Positions 1 through 11,074 are shown, counted from the stretch's first letter. The stretch is DNA of 37,410 bases from Eubacterium sp. (GCA_017477505.1 JAFUVQ010000068.1:1-37410), one strand, 5' to 3'. Notes: generated by a model not told the origin, from the sequence alone. A program made the numbers and translations.

Positions 1-1123
1 GTAGTAGTAATCCTTCGTTTAGGATATTGATAGCAGCGTTCTGGTCACGGCTTATTGTAAGACCGCAATCACATGTCATTTTACGGATAGCTAAATTCTT
101 CATTTCAGGATGTAGCATACCACAACAATGACATATCTGTGATGACGGGAACCACTTGTCTACCTTGATGAGATACTTATTTCTATCGGATAGTTTATAT
201 TCAAGCATAGACAGGAACATACCGTAACCATTATCGAGAGTAGCTTTGCCGTTACCAAAGCCTTTGTTAGACATAGACTTTATGTTTAAGGATTCTACGC
301 ATACAACATCATACTGATTGGCTATCTCAGTAGATATCTTATGCAGGTTATCCAAACGCTGATTAGCGATATGCCTATGTATCTTATTCACTTTACGGAG
401 TTGCTTTACATAATTATTGGACTTAACCTCGTGTTTCTTAGAACCTTGCATACGTGATAGCTTACGCTGAGCCTTAGCAAGCTTATTGTGGCTCTCACGA
501 TAATACTTATGATTAGTACCTGTATTGCCATTACTATCTACGTATAAGCCGTCAGAAGCATAATCTAACCCGATGGCATTAGTTTTATCGGCTACATAAG
601 GATTTACAGTATTCTCAAACTCAAAGAGTACGGAGATATAATATTTGCCGTCTGATTCCTGTGATACGGTAGCTGATTTAATTGTCCAACTATCGTCAGG
701 CACTCGATGGATAACAGCTTTTACCTTTCCGATCTTAGGGAGCTTAATACATTTATTGTCTATGATAGCAACTGTGCCTTTTTGATTGTTTGTAGTATAG
801 GACTTACGACTATGCTTGGCAGACTTGAATTTAGGAAAACCGTTTTTCTTCTTACGAGATTTACTAAATGTATTACGAAAAGCCTCCTGTAAGTCCATCT
901 GCTTATTGGCAAGAGCAAGGCTGTCTACTTCTCTAAGATAAGGATAATCGTTCTTATACTTAGCAGGTGTAACAGTAGGAAACTTGCCAGTAGCCTTGTA
1001 GCCTTCAATCTTATCCGAAAGCATGAGATTATAGACCTTACGACAACAGCCAAAGGTCTTAGCAAACATGACAGATTGTTTAGTTGTAGGATATGCTCTG
1101 TACTTAATTGCTCTGTTTGCCAT
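1..1123 (-). CDS. tnpB: IS605 OrfB / TnpB RNA-guided nuclease, C-terminus cut by window edge
   Basis: TnpB of IS200/IS605 elements, a RuvC-like nuclease guided by an RNA transcribed from the element's right end. About 374 residues are visible and the frame is open all the way to position 1. It begins MANRAIKYRAYPT. The first RuvC acidic residue is in IGLDYASDG, the second in CVESLNIKS, and a four-cysteine zinc ribbon (CHCCGM ... CDCG) is followed by the final aspartate motif SRDQNAAINIL. All three RuvC acidic positions and all four cysteines are present, so the visible part looks functional. The start ATG at 1123 lies inside the end of tnpA, so translation is probably coupled. Only the last residues and the stop codon are missing. 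Confidence 0.9.
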   Translation of the reverse strand, partial: MANRAIKYRAYPTTKQSVMFAKTFGCCRKVYNLMLSDKIEGYKATGKFPTVTPAKYKNDYPYLREVDSLALANKQMDLQEAFRNTFSKSRKKKNGFPKFKSAKHSRKSYTTNNQKGTVAIIDNKCIKLPKIGKVKAVIHRVPDDSWTIKSATVSQESDGKYYISVLFEFENTVNPYVADKTNAIGLDYASDGLYVDSNGNTGTNHKYYRESHNKLAKAQRKLSRMQGSKKHEVKSNNYVKQLRKVNKIHRHIANQRLDNLHKISTEIANQYDVVCVESLNIKSMSNKGFGNGKATLDNGYGMFLSMLEYKLSDRNKYLIKVDKWFPSSQICHCCGMLHPEMKNLAIRKMTCDCGLTISRDQNAAINILNEGLLL

Positions 1124-1520
1124 CTTTCTTACCTTGAGATTGGATGTATTGCTTAATAATATCTACTGTAGCACCGCCCGTAGTTAACAGACAAAAGCTC
1201 TGCGACCAGAACATCTCTTTCCAAAGAGATTTACGTATCTGAGGATATTCTTTTTTGATAAGTCTACTGCTTGCAGATTTATAAGCATTGATAAATTTGC
1301 TTATTTCTGTATTGGGCTGTCCTCGAAATAGTATATGTACATGGTCTATGTCGTGATTCCATTCCTCTAATGTGATGTTATAGGACGGAGCTATCTTCTC
1401 AAATATCTCTTTGAGACGGTTTGAGATTATATCATCTATCACTTTATTACGATATTTAATGCACATAATAAGGTGATAATTGAGCATGAATACCGAATGA
1501 TTATTATTATCTAATTTCAT
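1104..1520 (-). CDS. tnpA: IS200/IS605 Y1 transposase TnpA
   Basis: A 138-residue HUH single-strand transposase, which cuts and rejoins the single-stranded ends of the element. The metal-binding HUH motif is HVH in IDHVHILFRG (around residues 60-62). The nucleophilic tyrosine is in IIKQYIQSQG near residue 126. The length is normal for the family (130-155). The start ATG at 1520 follows an AAAGGA ribosome binding site. The stop overlaps the start of tnpB. No frameshift or missing catalytic residue is seen, so the transposase appears intact. Confidence 0.93.
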   Translation of the reverse strand: MKLDNNNHSVFMLNYHLIMCIKYRNKVIDDIISNRLKEIFEKIAPSYNITLEEWNHDIDHVHILFRGQPNTEISKFINAYKSASSRLIKKEYPQIRKSLWKEMFWSQSFCLLTTGGATVDIIKQYIQSQGKKDGKQSN

Positions 1521-1596
1521 AGTATTTATATCCTTTACAATGTTTACGACTGATTACACTATGATTATAATACTATGAGATACAAAAGTCAATAAA

Positions 1597-1660
1597 ACGC
1601 CGTGTTTATCGCAATTCATCCCACCACCTGTAGAGGTGGGGGATTTCTTGCTCACGGCGT
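1597..1660 (-). repeat. IS200/IS605 end hairpins
   Basis: Two nested dyads are seen. The inner one pairs CCCACC with GGTGGG around a TGTAG loop (about 1620-1641), as expected of the transposase-recognised subterminal hairpin. The outer one pairs ACGCCGTG (1597-1604) with CACGGCGT (1653-1660). The outer arm contains the stop codon of the neighbouring phosphoesterase gene (1652-1654). Confidence 0.6.
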
Positions 1661-2839
1661 GTTAAAGCTTACATTCACAACTGTAACTTCGCTGTCAGTT
1701 CCTATTCTCATCGGAGGCCCATAATAACCCACGCCTGCTGTAACTATGGTATCCATACCATAAAGCTTCTTAACTCCGTAAGCATTTTCATTGAAAAAGG
1801 GAACCACAAGATTGCCGGGGAACATCTGTCCATTATGAGTATGTCCGCAGAAAACAGCATCTGCGCCATTTTCCGCAAGATCTTTAAACTGAATAGGTTC
1901 ATGCTGCATAACGAGCACAGGCTTTGATTTGTCAACATCAGCCAGAAGATCATGGGCATTCTTACGATTAGCAGTGCCATCTCCTGCTTTCTCACCATCT
2001 ATACGGCCGGAAAGAACTATCTCACCTCCGGCAAGCTCTACACTTTCATCATAGAGAACCTTGAAACCGGAAGCTGCAAAGAATTCCTCCATGTCTTTCG
2101 TCCTGAAAGCTTTGGAAACAGGTGATATCGGAAATCCGCCGAAAAGATTCTCATCTACATCATGATTTCCACATACAGCATACACACCGTATTTCGATTT
2201 CATTTTAGCCAATTCCGCGGAATATTCTTCCGGATGTCTCAGTCCTTCATAATTACTTGTAAAGATATCACCGGCGATAAATATTACATCAGGATTTACG
2301 GAATTAACCTCTTCAACCATCCTCTTGGTTGCTTTAATATCGGAATTTACACTTAGATGCAGATCTGCGATAAGTACAATTTTCAGATTCTTAACAGATG
2401 AAGTTTCTTTATCTATACTGATATCATAATTCACAATCCTGGGTCTCTGGGCATGAAAAAGCCCGAAAGCCGTAACTATAGCAGCCAGAACAAATGAAAC
2501 ATGAAAAGCATGCCTTAAGGCAATCTGCTCCTCATCCTTTCTTATCTTACAAATGATATGGGTTATGATGGTTGCCAGTATTACAAAACCTGAATAGTAC
2601 ATAAAGAATCCAAGCCAGATATTTCCTGTCATCATTGAATAATATTTAATTGAAGATTTCGGCAGAAAAGCCCCGAGAACCGGTATAACCGCCAGAATGA
2701 AATAAACAGTTATTCTGATAGTCCTAGTCTTTCTTCCGATTTTTGCATAATAGGGATTTTTAACTATAACATATTCAGTAAGTATAGAGATTAGCGTCTG
2801 AATTATCACATAGATAATTAGAAAGACTATACCGAACAT
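1652..2839 (-). CDS. Membrane-anchored calcineurin-like metallophosphoesterase
   Basis: A 395-residue protein with an N-terminal membrane part and a C-terminal metallophosphoesterase domain of the YaeI/YkuE type. Four hydrophobic segments are visible (about 1-20, 42-60, 73-97, 112-130). The metal-binding motifs follow in order: ADLHLS (158-163), GD (190-191), GNHD (224-227), a histidine in VMQHEP, and GHTHNGQ near the end. All ligands of the dinuclear metal centre are present. Relatives act on phospholipid-linked or nucleotide substrates, but the substrate here cannot be read from sequence. The start ATG follows AAAGGAG. The gene begins 11 bases after the stop of rsmE, so it is probably the last gene of that operon. 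Its 3' end touches the IS200/IS605 end. Confidence 0.88.
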   Translation of the reverse strand: MFGIVFLIIYVIIQTLISILTEYVIVKNPYYAKIGRKTRTIRITVYFILAVIPVLGAFLPKSSIKYYSMMTGNIWLGFFMYYSGFVILATIITHIICKIRKDEEQIALRHAFHVSFVLAAIVTAFGLFHAQRPRIVNYDISIDKETSSVKNLKIVLIADLHLSVNSDIKATKRMVEEVNSVNPDVIFIAGDIFTSNYEGLRHPEEYSAELAKMKSKYGVYAVCGNHDVDENLFGGFPISPVSKAFRTKDMEEFFAASGFKVLYDESVELAGGEIVLSGRIDGEKAGDGTANRKNAHDLLADVDKSKPVLVMQHEPIQFKDLAENGADAVFCGHTHNGQMFPGNLVVPFFNENAYGVKKLYGMDTIVTAGVGYYGPPMRIGTDSEVTVVNVSFNTP

Positions 2840-2850
2840 AAGTAACTCCT

Positions 2851-3648
2851 TTAGTTGTCAATATTAAACATAAGTATAGACAGAATAGTAAGTCCCGCTG
2901 TTTCTGTCCGCAGAATCCTGTTACCGAGTGATATAATCCTTGCTCCTATCTCTTTTGCCATATTTATCTCTGATGCAGCAAAACCTCCTTCGGGTCCTAT
3001 GAAAACTGCAATCTTCTTTTTGGCAGCAGGACCTGTCCCCTCTCCTTCAGCACGGGACAGATTTACCCCATCACCAACTAATCCGGCTGTAAAGTCAATA
3101 GTTTCTCTGGCATATGACATTCCTCTTGCGTCTTCATAAGGAACTAATACCATATCATAGGAAGAAGCAAGTTGAATAGCTTCCTTAAAGCTTTTAAAGG
3201 ATTGCACCTCAGGAATGATTCCTCTTCCGGACTGCTTCGAAGCTGCCTCGGCTATAAGCTGATACCTTGCTGTCTTCTTCTCCCGCTTCCTGTCCTCCAG
3301 TTTAACTATCGTTCTTTCCATCATAACAGGAACTATATCATGGACACCCAGTTCAACAGCCTTCTGAATTATGAACTCCATCTTGTCACCCTTGGGCATC
3401 CCCTGAAAAAGAGTAATATCCGCCGGAAGCTCAGCTGCTGAATCACATACATCAATTATATCAGCAATAACTTCATTTTCTCCAAAAGAAGAAATAGCAG
3501 AAATATAATCTCTCCCTCTGCCATCACTTACCGTAATCTCATCACCCACTGAAAGTCTCAGAACATTTTTAATGTGATTAACGTCCTCTCCGGTAATACT
3601 GATACTTTTATCATATTCATTTATTTCATCTTTGAAAAATTTATGCAT
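2851..3648 (-). CDS. rsmE: 16S rRNA (uracil-1498-N3)-methyltransferase RsmE
   Basis: A SPOUT-class methyltransferase that methylates U1498 in the decoding region of 16S rRNA using S-adenosylmethionine. The 265-residue length is slightly above the usual 240-250. The N-terminus (MHKFFKDE) begins the PUA-like RNA-binding domain. The C-terminal knot carries the signature FIGPEGGF, followed by LGNRILRTETAGL. There is a roughly 20-residue insert of low conservation before the SAM-binding knot. Start ATG at 3648 has an AAAGGA site. It lies 50 bases downstream of prmA in the usual Firmicute order dnaJ-prmA-rsmE. Confidence 0.95.
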   Translation of the reverse strand: MHKFFKDEINEYDKSISITGEDVNHIKNVLRLSVGDEITVSDGRGRDYISAISSFGENEVIADIIDVCDSAAELPADITLFQGMPKGDKMEFIIQKAVELGVHDIVPVMMERTIVKLEDRKREKKTARYQLIAEAASKQSGRGIIPEVQSFKSFKEAIQLASSYDMVLVPYEDARGMSYARETIDFTAGLVGDGVNLSRAEGEGTGPAAKKKIAVFIGPEGGFAASEINMAKEIGARIISLGNRILRTETAGLTILSILMFNIDN

Positions 3649-3698
3649 ATTTAATCCTTTTTAATATGATCATAACGCCCGTACACATTCAGGAGCGA

Positions 3699-4670
3699 TT
3701 ATTTCGCCACAAAACATACCCACTCATTTAGATGAACTGTATCTATAATATTAAATCCATTCTTTATGAGAGCCTGTCTTACTTCATCTTCTTTCTCATC
3801 TATGATTCCGGATGTGATAAAGAGACCATCCTCCTTCATATAAGGTCTTACCTTTGAAGAAAGAGGGATAATGACATCGGCAAGGATATTTGCAACAACA
3901 ATATCAAATTTTTCATCTACTGAGGAAACACCGAAGCCACTGCCGGATTTTGCGTCATCCCCCTCAGCCAGAAGGTTGCCGACCTCAAAATCAATCCTGT
4001 CATCACTGAATCCATTTACGGCAGCATTCTCATGGCTGGATTTAATAGCCTGAGGATCTATATCAATTCCTTTGACATAACCTGCTCCGAGATATACACC
4101 GATCATTGACAGAATACCGCTTCCGCACCCTATATCAAAGATTGAATCCCCGTCCTTAAGATACTTCTTGATCTGACCGATACAGAGATTAGTGGTCTCG
4201 TGAGCACCGGTACCGAAAGCCATAACCGACTCAATCCTGACAACGGTATCAGTATCTTTGATTTCGTCCCAGGTCATCCAGTTAGGAAGAATTACTATAT
4301 CATCATAAAGTCTGAAAGGTTTAAAGAACTCCTTCCAGTTATTCTGCCAGGTCGAATCATCCGTAGTAGGTTCGGTGCTGATCGCACCGCTTCCAACATT
4401 TATAAAGCCGGAAAGCTTTTTTAACTCCTCTGTTACGCTTCTTCTCAGATTGTCTATATCAAATCCTTCAGGGAGAAAGCAGGAAACCTTTGCTGTTCCG
4501 TCATCCTCACCAACAAGAGGAATATCTACAAACATCTCTGCGATTTCTTCTTCAGTAAGAGGAACGTTATCCTCTATCATAACACCTTCAACACCCATAT
4601 CATTCAGAAAATCACTGACAAGATCTTCTGCTTCGGTTGTTGTATCGACAGTAAATTTAGTCCAGATCAT
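3699..4670 (-). CDS. prmA: Ribosomal protein L11 methyltransferase PrmA
   Basis: A class I SAM-dependent methyltransferase that trimethylates ribosomal protein L11. At 323 residues it is close to the family norm. The N-terminal substrate-recognition part begins MIWTKFTVDTTTEAEDL. The catalytic domain carries AFGTGAHETTNLC, the SAM-binding DIGCGSGILS and the acidic GIDIDPQAI, then NILADVI, which corresponds to the catalytic NxxxxxL region. Start ATG at 4670 follows GAGGAT. In most Firmicutes the gene directly follows dnaJ; here a lipoprotein gene lies between. Confidence 0.95.
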   Translation of the reverse strand: MIWTKFTVDTTTEAEDLVSDFLNDMGVEGVMIEDNVPLTEEEIAEMFVDIPLVGEDDGTAKVSCFLPEGFDIDNLRRSVTEELKKLSGFINVGSGAISTEPTTDDSTWQNNWKEFFKPFRLYDDIVILPNWMTWDEIKDTDTVVRIESVMAFGTGAHETTNLCIGQIKKYLKDGDSIFDIGCGSGILSMIGVYLGAGYVKGIDIDPQAIKSSHENAAVNGFSDDRIDFEVGNLLAEGDDAKSGSGFGVSSVDEKFDIVVANILADVIIPLSSKVRPYMKEDGLFITSGIIDEKEDEVRQALIKNGFNIIDTVHLNEWVCFVAK

Positions 4671-4777
4671 AAATCATATCCTCATCATTCTTTACTAATC
4701 ATCTATTTCTAATCGTTACTAATCTTCATATAGTAATCTATAATTACAATTCTTCAATAACTTCTCTTCACTAACTT

Positions 4778-6058
4778 CTATTCAATAAATGTCAAATATG
4801 CCTGATCCTTATAGAAATAGAACCTGTGTCCCGAACCATACTCAGTATTTTCTATAAAGCTGCCGTCATCATTAAAGCTTAAATTGCCTGAAACAAAATT
4901 CAGAGAATAAGCATAGGTCACTTTGTTCTGGAAGCTGATGACTATAACAGAACCATCTGAATCCTCTTGTTCAGTATTTTTTACCTTGATAACGCATTCC
5001 TTCTGTCCGTCAGAATTCAGATCATGGTAATCATACCCGACAACCCTGTAATTATAATAAGGACTGGCATAACCCTTAGTGAGATATGTATTAAAATCAA
5101 CATTTCCTTTTGTTTCACCGAAATTATCGCCCGTCACACAGAAAACATTTCCACCATTATTAATCAAACTCTCAGACCTGGTCTTAACCTCATCATCCGA
5201 AAGCCCTTCAGATGTCGAAGGTATATATTTATAAATGATAAGAGGCAGGAAGATATTTGTCTCAACGAGACTGAGGTGTTCTGCCCCGGGAACCAGATCT
5301 TTCATTTTGGGATAATCAGCATCCGGGTCCTGATTAAAATCAGCATCATAAATGGTTTCACCACTTAGTTCATTACCATTCAAGCGAACCTTACTGGCGC
5401 CATAATATCCCATATGTGCCCATACAGAGATGTAGCCTTTTTCAGGCATAGAATAAAATGAAGTGTGACCGCAGCCGGTAGATGCTATTTCTACAGCTTT
5501 GCCACCTTCGAACTTATAAATCTTTAAAAAGTAGTCAGCTTCGCAGGTGCCGAATTTTATAAACAGTTCCGGAGTACCGTCATCATCCGCATCATAAACA
5601 AAATATCCATCGGAAGGAACCGAAAACGAACTGTCACCCATATTCTGAAGACTCTCACCCTGAACGCTTACAAGCTGATCGTAGAAAGCCTTCTGCCATC
5701 CTTCCATCTTTCCTGTATCATATGAAACAGAAACCGAATTGACATCTGTTTCAAATAATCCGGCCGGAGCAACTTCTTCCCCAAGTGTACCATCCGCAAC
5801 TTTCACATCATTACCGTCAGCTTCTGTATTATTACCTTCGGCGTTATTACCAGCTGCATTATTATCGTCGGCATTATTACCGACCGTATTATTATTATCA
5901 CCACTCACATCAATTGCTTCAGTGCCACCCTCAGCTCCTGCCACTGTGAATTCATTTTTCTTTTTTCCAAAATGCGGAGCATCACACGCCGAAAGAAGCA
6001 TGGCAAAAATCAACCCCACGGAGAATACTTTCAGAGTACTTCTGCTGACAATCTTCAT
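4778..6058 (-). CDS. Lipoprotein of unknown function with Asn-rich linker
   Basis: A secreted lipoprotein of 426 residues. Residues 1-24 form a lipoprotein signal peptide ending in the lipobox LLSAC, with Cys25 as lipidation site. Residues about 52-85 are a low-complexity, Asn/Asp/Ala/Gly-rich linker built from imperfect NNAxxN repeats, which would hold the folded part away from the membrane. The rest contains two calcium-loop-like motifs, YDADDDGTPELF (about 155-166) and DLNSDGQKECVI (about 346-357), as in VCBS/FG-GAP-type repeats. I do not recognise a family or function. Start ATG at 6058 follows GAGGAA. It is separated from dnaJ by a strong terminator, so it is transcribed on its own or with prmA-rsmE. 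Confidence 0.8.
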   Translation of the reverse strand: MKIVSRSTLKVFSVGLIFAMLLSACDAPHFGKKKNEFTVAGAEGGTEAIDVSGDNNNTVGNNADDNNAAGNNAEGNNTEADGNDVKVADGTLGEEVAPAGLFETDVNSVSVSYDTGKMEGWQKAFYDQLVSVQGESLQNMGDSSFSVPSDGYFVYDADDDGTPELFIKFGTCEADYFLKIYKFEGGKAVEIASTGCGHTSFYSMPEKGYISVWAHMGYYGASKVRLNGNELSGETIYDADFNQDPDADYPKMKDLVPGAEHLSLVETNIFLPLIIYKYIPSTSEGLSDDEVKTRSESLINNGGNVFCVTGDNFGETKGNVDFNTYLTKGYASPYYNYRVVGYDYHDLNSDGQKECVIKVKNTEQEDSDGSVIVISFQNKVTYAYSLNFVSGNLSFNDDGSFIENTEYGSGHRFYFYKDQAYLTFIE

Positions 6059-6133
6059 TTTTTTCTTTTCCTCTTATATTAACAAAGTCAGATATGAAAA
6101 ATCATTCTGAATAAAGTCGTTGACAAAATCTCA

Positions 6134-6164
6134 AAAATACTCCGGCACAAGTCCGGAGTATTTT
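6134..6164 (-). terminator. Intrinsic terminator after dnaJ
   Basis: A perfect 12-base-pair stem (6134-6145 with 6153-6164) with a 7-base loop. On the minus strand the descending arm ends in TATTTTT, so it ends the hrcA-grpE-dnaK-dnaJ transcript. Confidence 0.85.
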
Positions 6165-6187
6165 CATGTATTATATAGGAAAAATTA

Positions 6188-7336
6188 TCAGAATCTCTTC
6201 TTTCTCTTCTTGTGATCTCCGAAGGAGAATCCGCCTGAAGATTCAGTTGCCGCTCTGGTCTGAACCTGAGAAATCTGCTCATACTGATTAAGTATATTCT
6301 TCTGTTCCTCAGTAAGATTATCAGGAACCTGAACGATAAGTGTTACATAGTGATCACCACGGACGTTCTTATTCTTGAGTGTTGGTACACCCTTGCCCTT
6401 AAGCTTAACCCTTGTATTGGTCTGAGTACCCGGCTGGATCTCATAATTGTAAGGTCCGTCGATGGTATTGATCGTAATCTTTCCACCAAGAGCTGCCTGT
6501 GTAAATGAAATAGGCTCTGATGAGAAGATATCATATTCTTTTCTTTCGAACTGTGGATGACGGTCAACAAGGATAGTTACGAGAAGATCACCTCTCTCAC
6601 CTCCGTTGGTACCGGGCTCACCCATCTCACGAAGACGTATGCTCTGTCCGTTATCGATACCTGCAGGAACCTTGATCTGGATAGTCTTCTTACTCTTAAC
6701 ATATCCGGAACCTGCACAGTTTGAACACTTGAACTTTATGAGTTTACCACTACCCTGACAGTCAGGACATGTAGTAACTGTTCTTGCCATACCGAAGAGT
6801 GATTGCTGTGTATATACAACCTGACCTTTGCCGCCGCATTTTGTACAATTATCCGGCGGATGCCCGGGCTGTGCACCGGAGCCTTTACATACAGGACATT
6901 CATCCTTAAGCGGAAGCTCCATATCCTTCTGTGTACCGTAAACAGCCTCTTCGAAGGAAATACGAACAGTCGTTCTGATATCAGCACCTCTTATAGGGCC
7001 GTTTGATGGACCCTTTCTGGCACCTCCACCAAATATATCACCAAAGAGATCTCCGAAAATATCACTCATATCAGCGAAATCGAAGCCAGTACCACCCTGA
7101 TTTGGATCAAATGCCGCATGACCGAACTGGTCATACTTGGCTCTCTTCTCAGGATCACTCAGGATAGCATATGCTTCAGCTGCTTCCTTGAACTTCTCTT
7201 CAGCGACTGCATCCCCCGGATTTGCATCCGGGTGATACTTCTTGGCAATTACTCTATAAGCTTTTTTTATCTCACTATCCGAAGCGCCTTTTGATACGCC
7301 AAGGACGTCATAATAATCTCTTTTTACATCTGCCAC
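6188..7336 (-). CDS. dnaJ: Chaperone protein DnaJ (Hsp40)
   Basis: The co-chaperone that delivers substrates to DnaK and stimulates its ATPase. The J domain (about 4-70) has the HPD motif in [11 protein letters not shown] Gly/Phe-rich segment follows, then four zinc-binding CxxCxGxG repeats ([32 protein letters not shown]) and the C-terminal substrate-binding domain. I take the GTG at 7336 as the start, because AAGGTGA lies 5 bases before it and the protein then begins [14 protein letters not shown], which is typical. An upstream in-frame GTG at 7345 would overlap that ribosome binding site. The product is 382 residues. It is the last gene of the CIRCE-controlled operon. Confidence 0.96.
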   Translation of the reverse strand: MADVKRDYYDVLGVSKGASDSEIKKAYRVIAKKYHPDANPGDAVAEEKFKEAAEAYAILSDPEKRAKYDQFGHAAFDPNQGGTGFDFADMSDIFGDLFGDIFGGGARKGPSNGPIRGADIRTTVRISFEEAVYGTQKDMELPLKDECPVCKGSGAQPGHPPDNCTKCGGKGQVVYTQQSLFGMARTVTTCPDCQGSGKLIKFKCSNCAGSGYVKSKKTIQIKVPAGIDNGQSIRLREMGEPGTNGGERGDLLVTILVDRHPQFERKEYDIFSSEPISFTQAALGGKITINTIDGPYNYEIQPGTQTNTRVKLKGKGVPTLKNKNVRGDHYVTLIVQVPDNLTEEQKNILNQYEQISQVQTRAATESSGGFSFGDHKKRKKRF

Positions 7337-7370
7337 TTTGGTCACCTTTTTCCCGTAAAATCAGTGTTTA

Positions 7371-9254
<1,884 letters not shown>

Positions 9255-9261
9255 CTACAAT

Positions 9262-9927
9262 TTAGTTTGCCACTTTTACCATGCTGTGGCGAAGCACCTG
9301 GTCTTTATACATATAACCCTTCTGCATCTCTTCGATGACTTCATTCTCGCCATACTGCTCATCCTCAACGTGGATAACAGCATTGTGGAACTCAGGGTCA
9401 AACTGCTTTCCTACCGCATCCATAGGCTTAACACCTATAGCTGACAATGTATCCATAAGCTGCTTGTATATCATCTCAACACCTTCTGAGAAAGCATTCT
9501 TCTCTTCCTCCGGAATAGCATTGAGCGCTCTTTCGAAATTATCTACAACAGGCAGAAGCTTCTCAAGAGTATCCTTGGCTCCCATTCCGAACATCTTGGA
9601 ATTCTCTTTTTCATTTCTTGCCCTTGCATTATCGAAATCAGCAAGAAGTCTCTTATACTTCTCTTTATTTGCCTCAGCAAGTTCCTTTGCAGCATCAAGT
9701 TCCTTCTGAATTGCCTTGGAACCGCGTCTGTCCTTCTTTGGTACAGGAACCGGCCTTTCCTTCTCTGCTTCTTCCGTGAGAACTTCCTTCTCTTCAGAAA
9801 CAAATGCAACAGTTCCTTCCGCTATCTCTCCGGATTTAGCTTTAACATCCTGCTCATTTGCAGGTGTGGTGTTTTCCTTCTCTTCCTTGAGCTCCTTAAG
9901 CATTCTGTCCATGCCTCTTGCAGCCAT
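9262..9927 (-). CDS. grpE: Nucleotide exchange factor GrpE
   Basis: GrpE releases ADP from DnaK. The 221-residue protein has a charged, poorly conserved N-terminal third (Glu/Lys-rich to about residue 70). A long coiled-coil helix follows (KEKYKRLLADFDNARAR), then the C-terminal beta domain with GVKPMDAVGKQFDPEFHNAV and a final YMYKDQVLRHSMVKV, matching the family signature. Start ATG at 9927 follows GAGGTGA. Its first base overlaps the stop of hrcA (TAATG), so the two are translationally coupled. Confidence 0.96.
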   Translation of the reverse strand: MAARGMDRMLKELKEEKENTTPANEQDVKAKSGEIAEGTVAFVSEEKEVLTEEAEKERPVPVPKKDRRGSKAIQKELDAAKELAEANKEKYKRLLADFDNARARNEKENSKMFGMGAKDTLEKLLPVVDNFERALNAIPEEEKNAFSEGVEMIYKQLMDTLSAIGVKPMDAVGKQFDPEFHNAVIHVEDEQYGENEVIEEMQKGYMYKDQVLRHSMVKVAN

Positions 9928-10982
9928 TAATCTTCACCTCGCTTTTCATTTTTTCTAAATATTTGGTCCAATTCATCTGTAAGATTTTTAAGAGTGGAAA
10001 CAACCTTCTTATAATCCATACGTTTTGGTCCTATAATACCTATGGTGCCCTTAGCACCTTCAGGCAGCTCATAGGTAGAGGTTATGATTGAATAATTCTT
10101 CATATCCTGAACAGGTGACTCATCTCCGATGTAAATCTTGATTCCATTTTTCTCATCAGAACTGAGTGCTTCATCTGCCAGCTGATTAAGTCCCTCTTTA
10201 TCCTCAAAAGTTTCAAGGAGCGCCTGTGCTCTCGACACATCATTGAGCTCATTATATCTTAGGATATTCGAAGCTCCGCTGGTGTATATCTGCATCTCCT
10301 CCGCTTCTTTGACCGCATATACGATACCTTCAAATATCGATTCAAGGATATCGGCATATTCACCGGCCTGCTGCTTCATGGTCTGCATCATTTCGAGATT
10401 AATCTCTTCAACAGATACACCTTGTAAAAATGTATTGAGCAAAATATTAAATTTTAACACTTCCTCATTGCCCAGTGGTCTTGAAACATGTATGAGCTGG
10501 TTTCTGGCTACGTTATTACCTACAACTATGACTGCAACAAGCTCCTCTTCATCAACCTGTGAAAGCTGAATGAATTTCACCTGCTTGTTCAAGAGCCTCG
10601 GTGTCGTAACCATACTGGCATAGTTCGTATTGTATGCCAGAACCTTTGCAACCTGCTTCAGCAGAGACTCAAGTTTATCCACACGCTCCAGGAGCGCCCC
10701 CTGCTGTTTTTCCGTCTCAGACTTCTCTTCCATCATGATATCCACGTAGAATCGATAGCCCTTGTCGGTAGGAATTCTTCCTGCCGATGTATGAGGCTGT
10801 ACCAGATAACCAAGTTCCTCAAGATCTGCCATAACATTCCTTATGGTAGCAGCACTGAGATTAAGATCAGTGTATTTGGAAATGGTACGTGAGCCTACAG
10901 GTTCTCCGGTTTCAAGATAATTAGCAATGATTGCTCTCAGAATCTTGACTTTGCGTTCGTCAAGCTCTTCATAAACTCCCAA
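9927..10982 (-). CDS. hrcA: Heat-inducible transcription repressor HrcA
   Basis: The repressor that binds CIRCE and shuts off the class I heat-shock operon. The 351-residue protein begins with a winged-helix domain (LDERKVKILRAIIANYLETGEPVGS, then the recognition helix in LSAATIRNVMADLE). The GAF-like inserted domain and dimerisation region follow (IGIIGPKRMDYKKV near the end). The start is a TTG at 10982 preceded by AAGGCGG; no in-frame ATG gives the conserved N-terminus. The gene is first in the operon, directly downstream of the CIRCE element it recognises, so it regulates itself. Confidence 0.96.
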   Translation of the reverse strand: MGVYEELDERKVKILRAIIANYLETGEPVGSRTISKYTDLNLSAATIRNVMADLEELGYLVQPHTSAGRIPTDKGYRFYVDIMMEEKSETEKQQGALLERVDKLESLLKQVAKVLAYNTNYASMVTTPRLLNKQVKFIQLSQVDEEELVAVIVVGNNVARNQLIHVSRPLGNEEVLKFNILLNTFLQGVSVEEINLEMMQTMKQQAGEYADILESIFEGIVYAVKEAEEMQIYTSGASNILRYNELNDVSRAQALLETFEDKEGLNQLADEALSSDEKNGIKIYIGDESPVQDMKNYSIITSTYELPEGAKGTIGIIGPKRMDYKKVVSTLKNLTDELDQIFRKNEKRGED

Positions 10983-11007
10983 TCAATCACCGCCTTCTTG
11001 TTATCTG

Positions 11008-11034
11008 TTAGCACTCATCTAGTCTGAGTGCTAA
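11008..11034 (-). promoter_or_regulatory. CIRCE operator (HrcA binding site)
   Basis: A perfect consensus CIRCE inverted repeat: TTAGCACTC, 9-base spacer, GAGTGCTAA. It lies between the promoter and the start of hrcA, so bound HrcA would block the transcript. Confidence 0.98.
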
Positions 11035-11045
11035 ACACTAGACTA

Positions 11046-11074
11046 AATCTAACACTTGAGCAGTCTCATGTCAA
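11046..11074 (-). promoter_or_regulatory. Sigma-A promoter of the hrcA-grpE-dnaK-dnaJ operon
   Basis: On the minus strand, a consensus -35 TTGACA (11069-11074) is separated by 17 bases from a -10 TAGATT (11046-11051). The CIRCE element follows about 11 bases downstream, the classical arrangement. Confidence 0.9.

Larger units (their letters stand above)
1..1660 (-). mobile_element. IS200/IS605-family insertion sequence, right part outside window
   Basis: The element is read on the minus strand. A stem-loop-bearing left end at about 1597-1660 is followed by tnpA (1104-1520) and tnpB (from 1123 to beyond position 1). The two genes overlap by 20 bases and share orientation, as in IS605-type elements. 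The right end, and any omega RNA it would encode, lies outside the window. The boundary next to the phosphoesterase gene is approximate: IS200/IS605 elements have subterminal hairpins rather than terminal inverted repeats and make no target duplication. Confidence 0.85.

Noticed and set aside
4671-4777. Repeated CTAATC-like words between prmA and the lipoprotein gene
   Set aside because: Short AT-rich imperfect repeats without regular spacing or dyad symmetry; not enough to call a repeat or operator.
5739-6110. Plus-strand 123-codon frame rich in Ser, Ala, Leu and Pro
   Set aside because: It is the antisense shadow of the Asn-rich linker of the lipoprotein; the low complexity comes from the repeat on the other strand.
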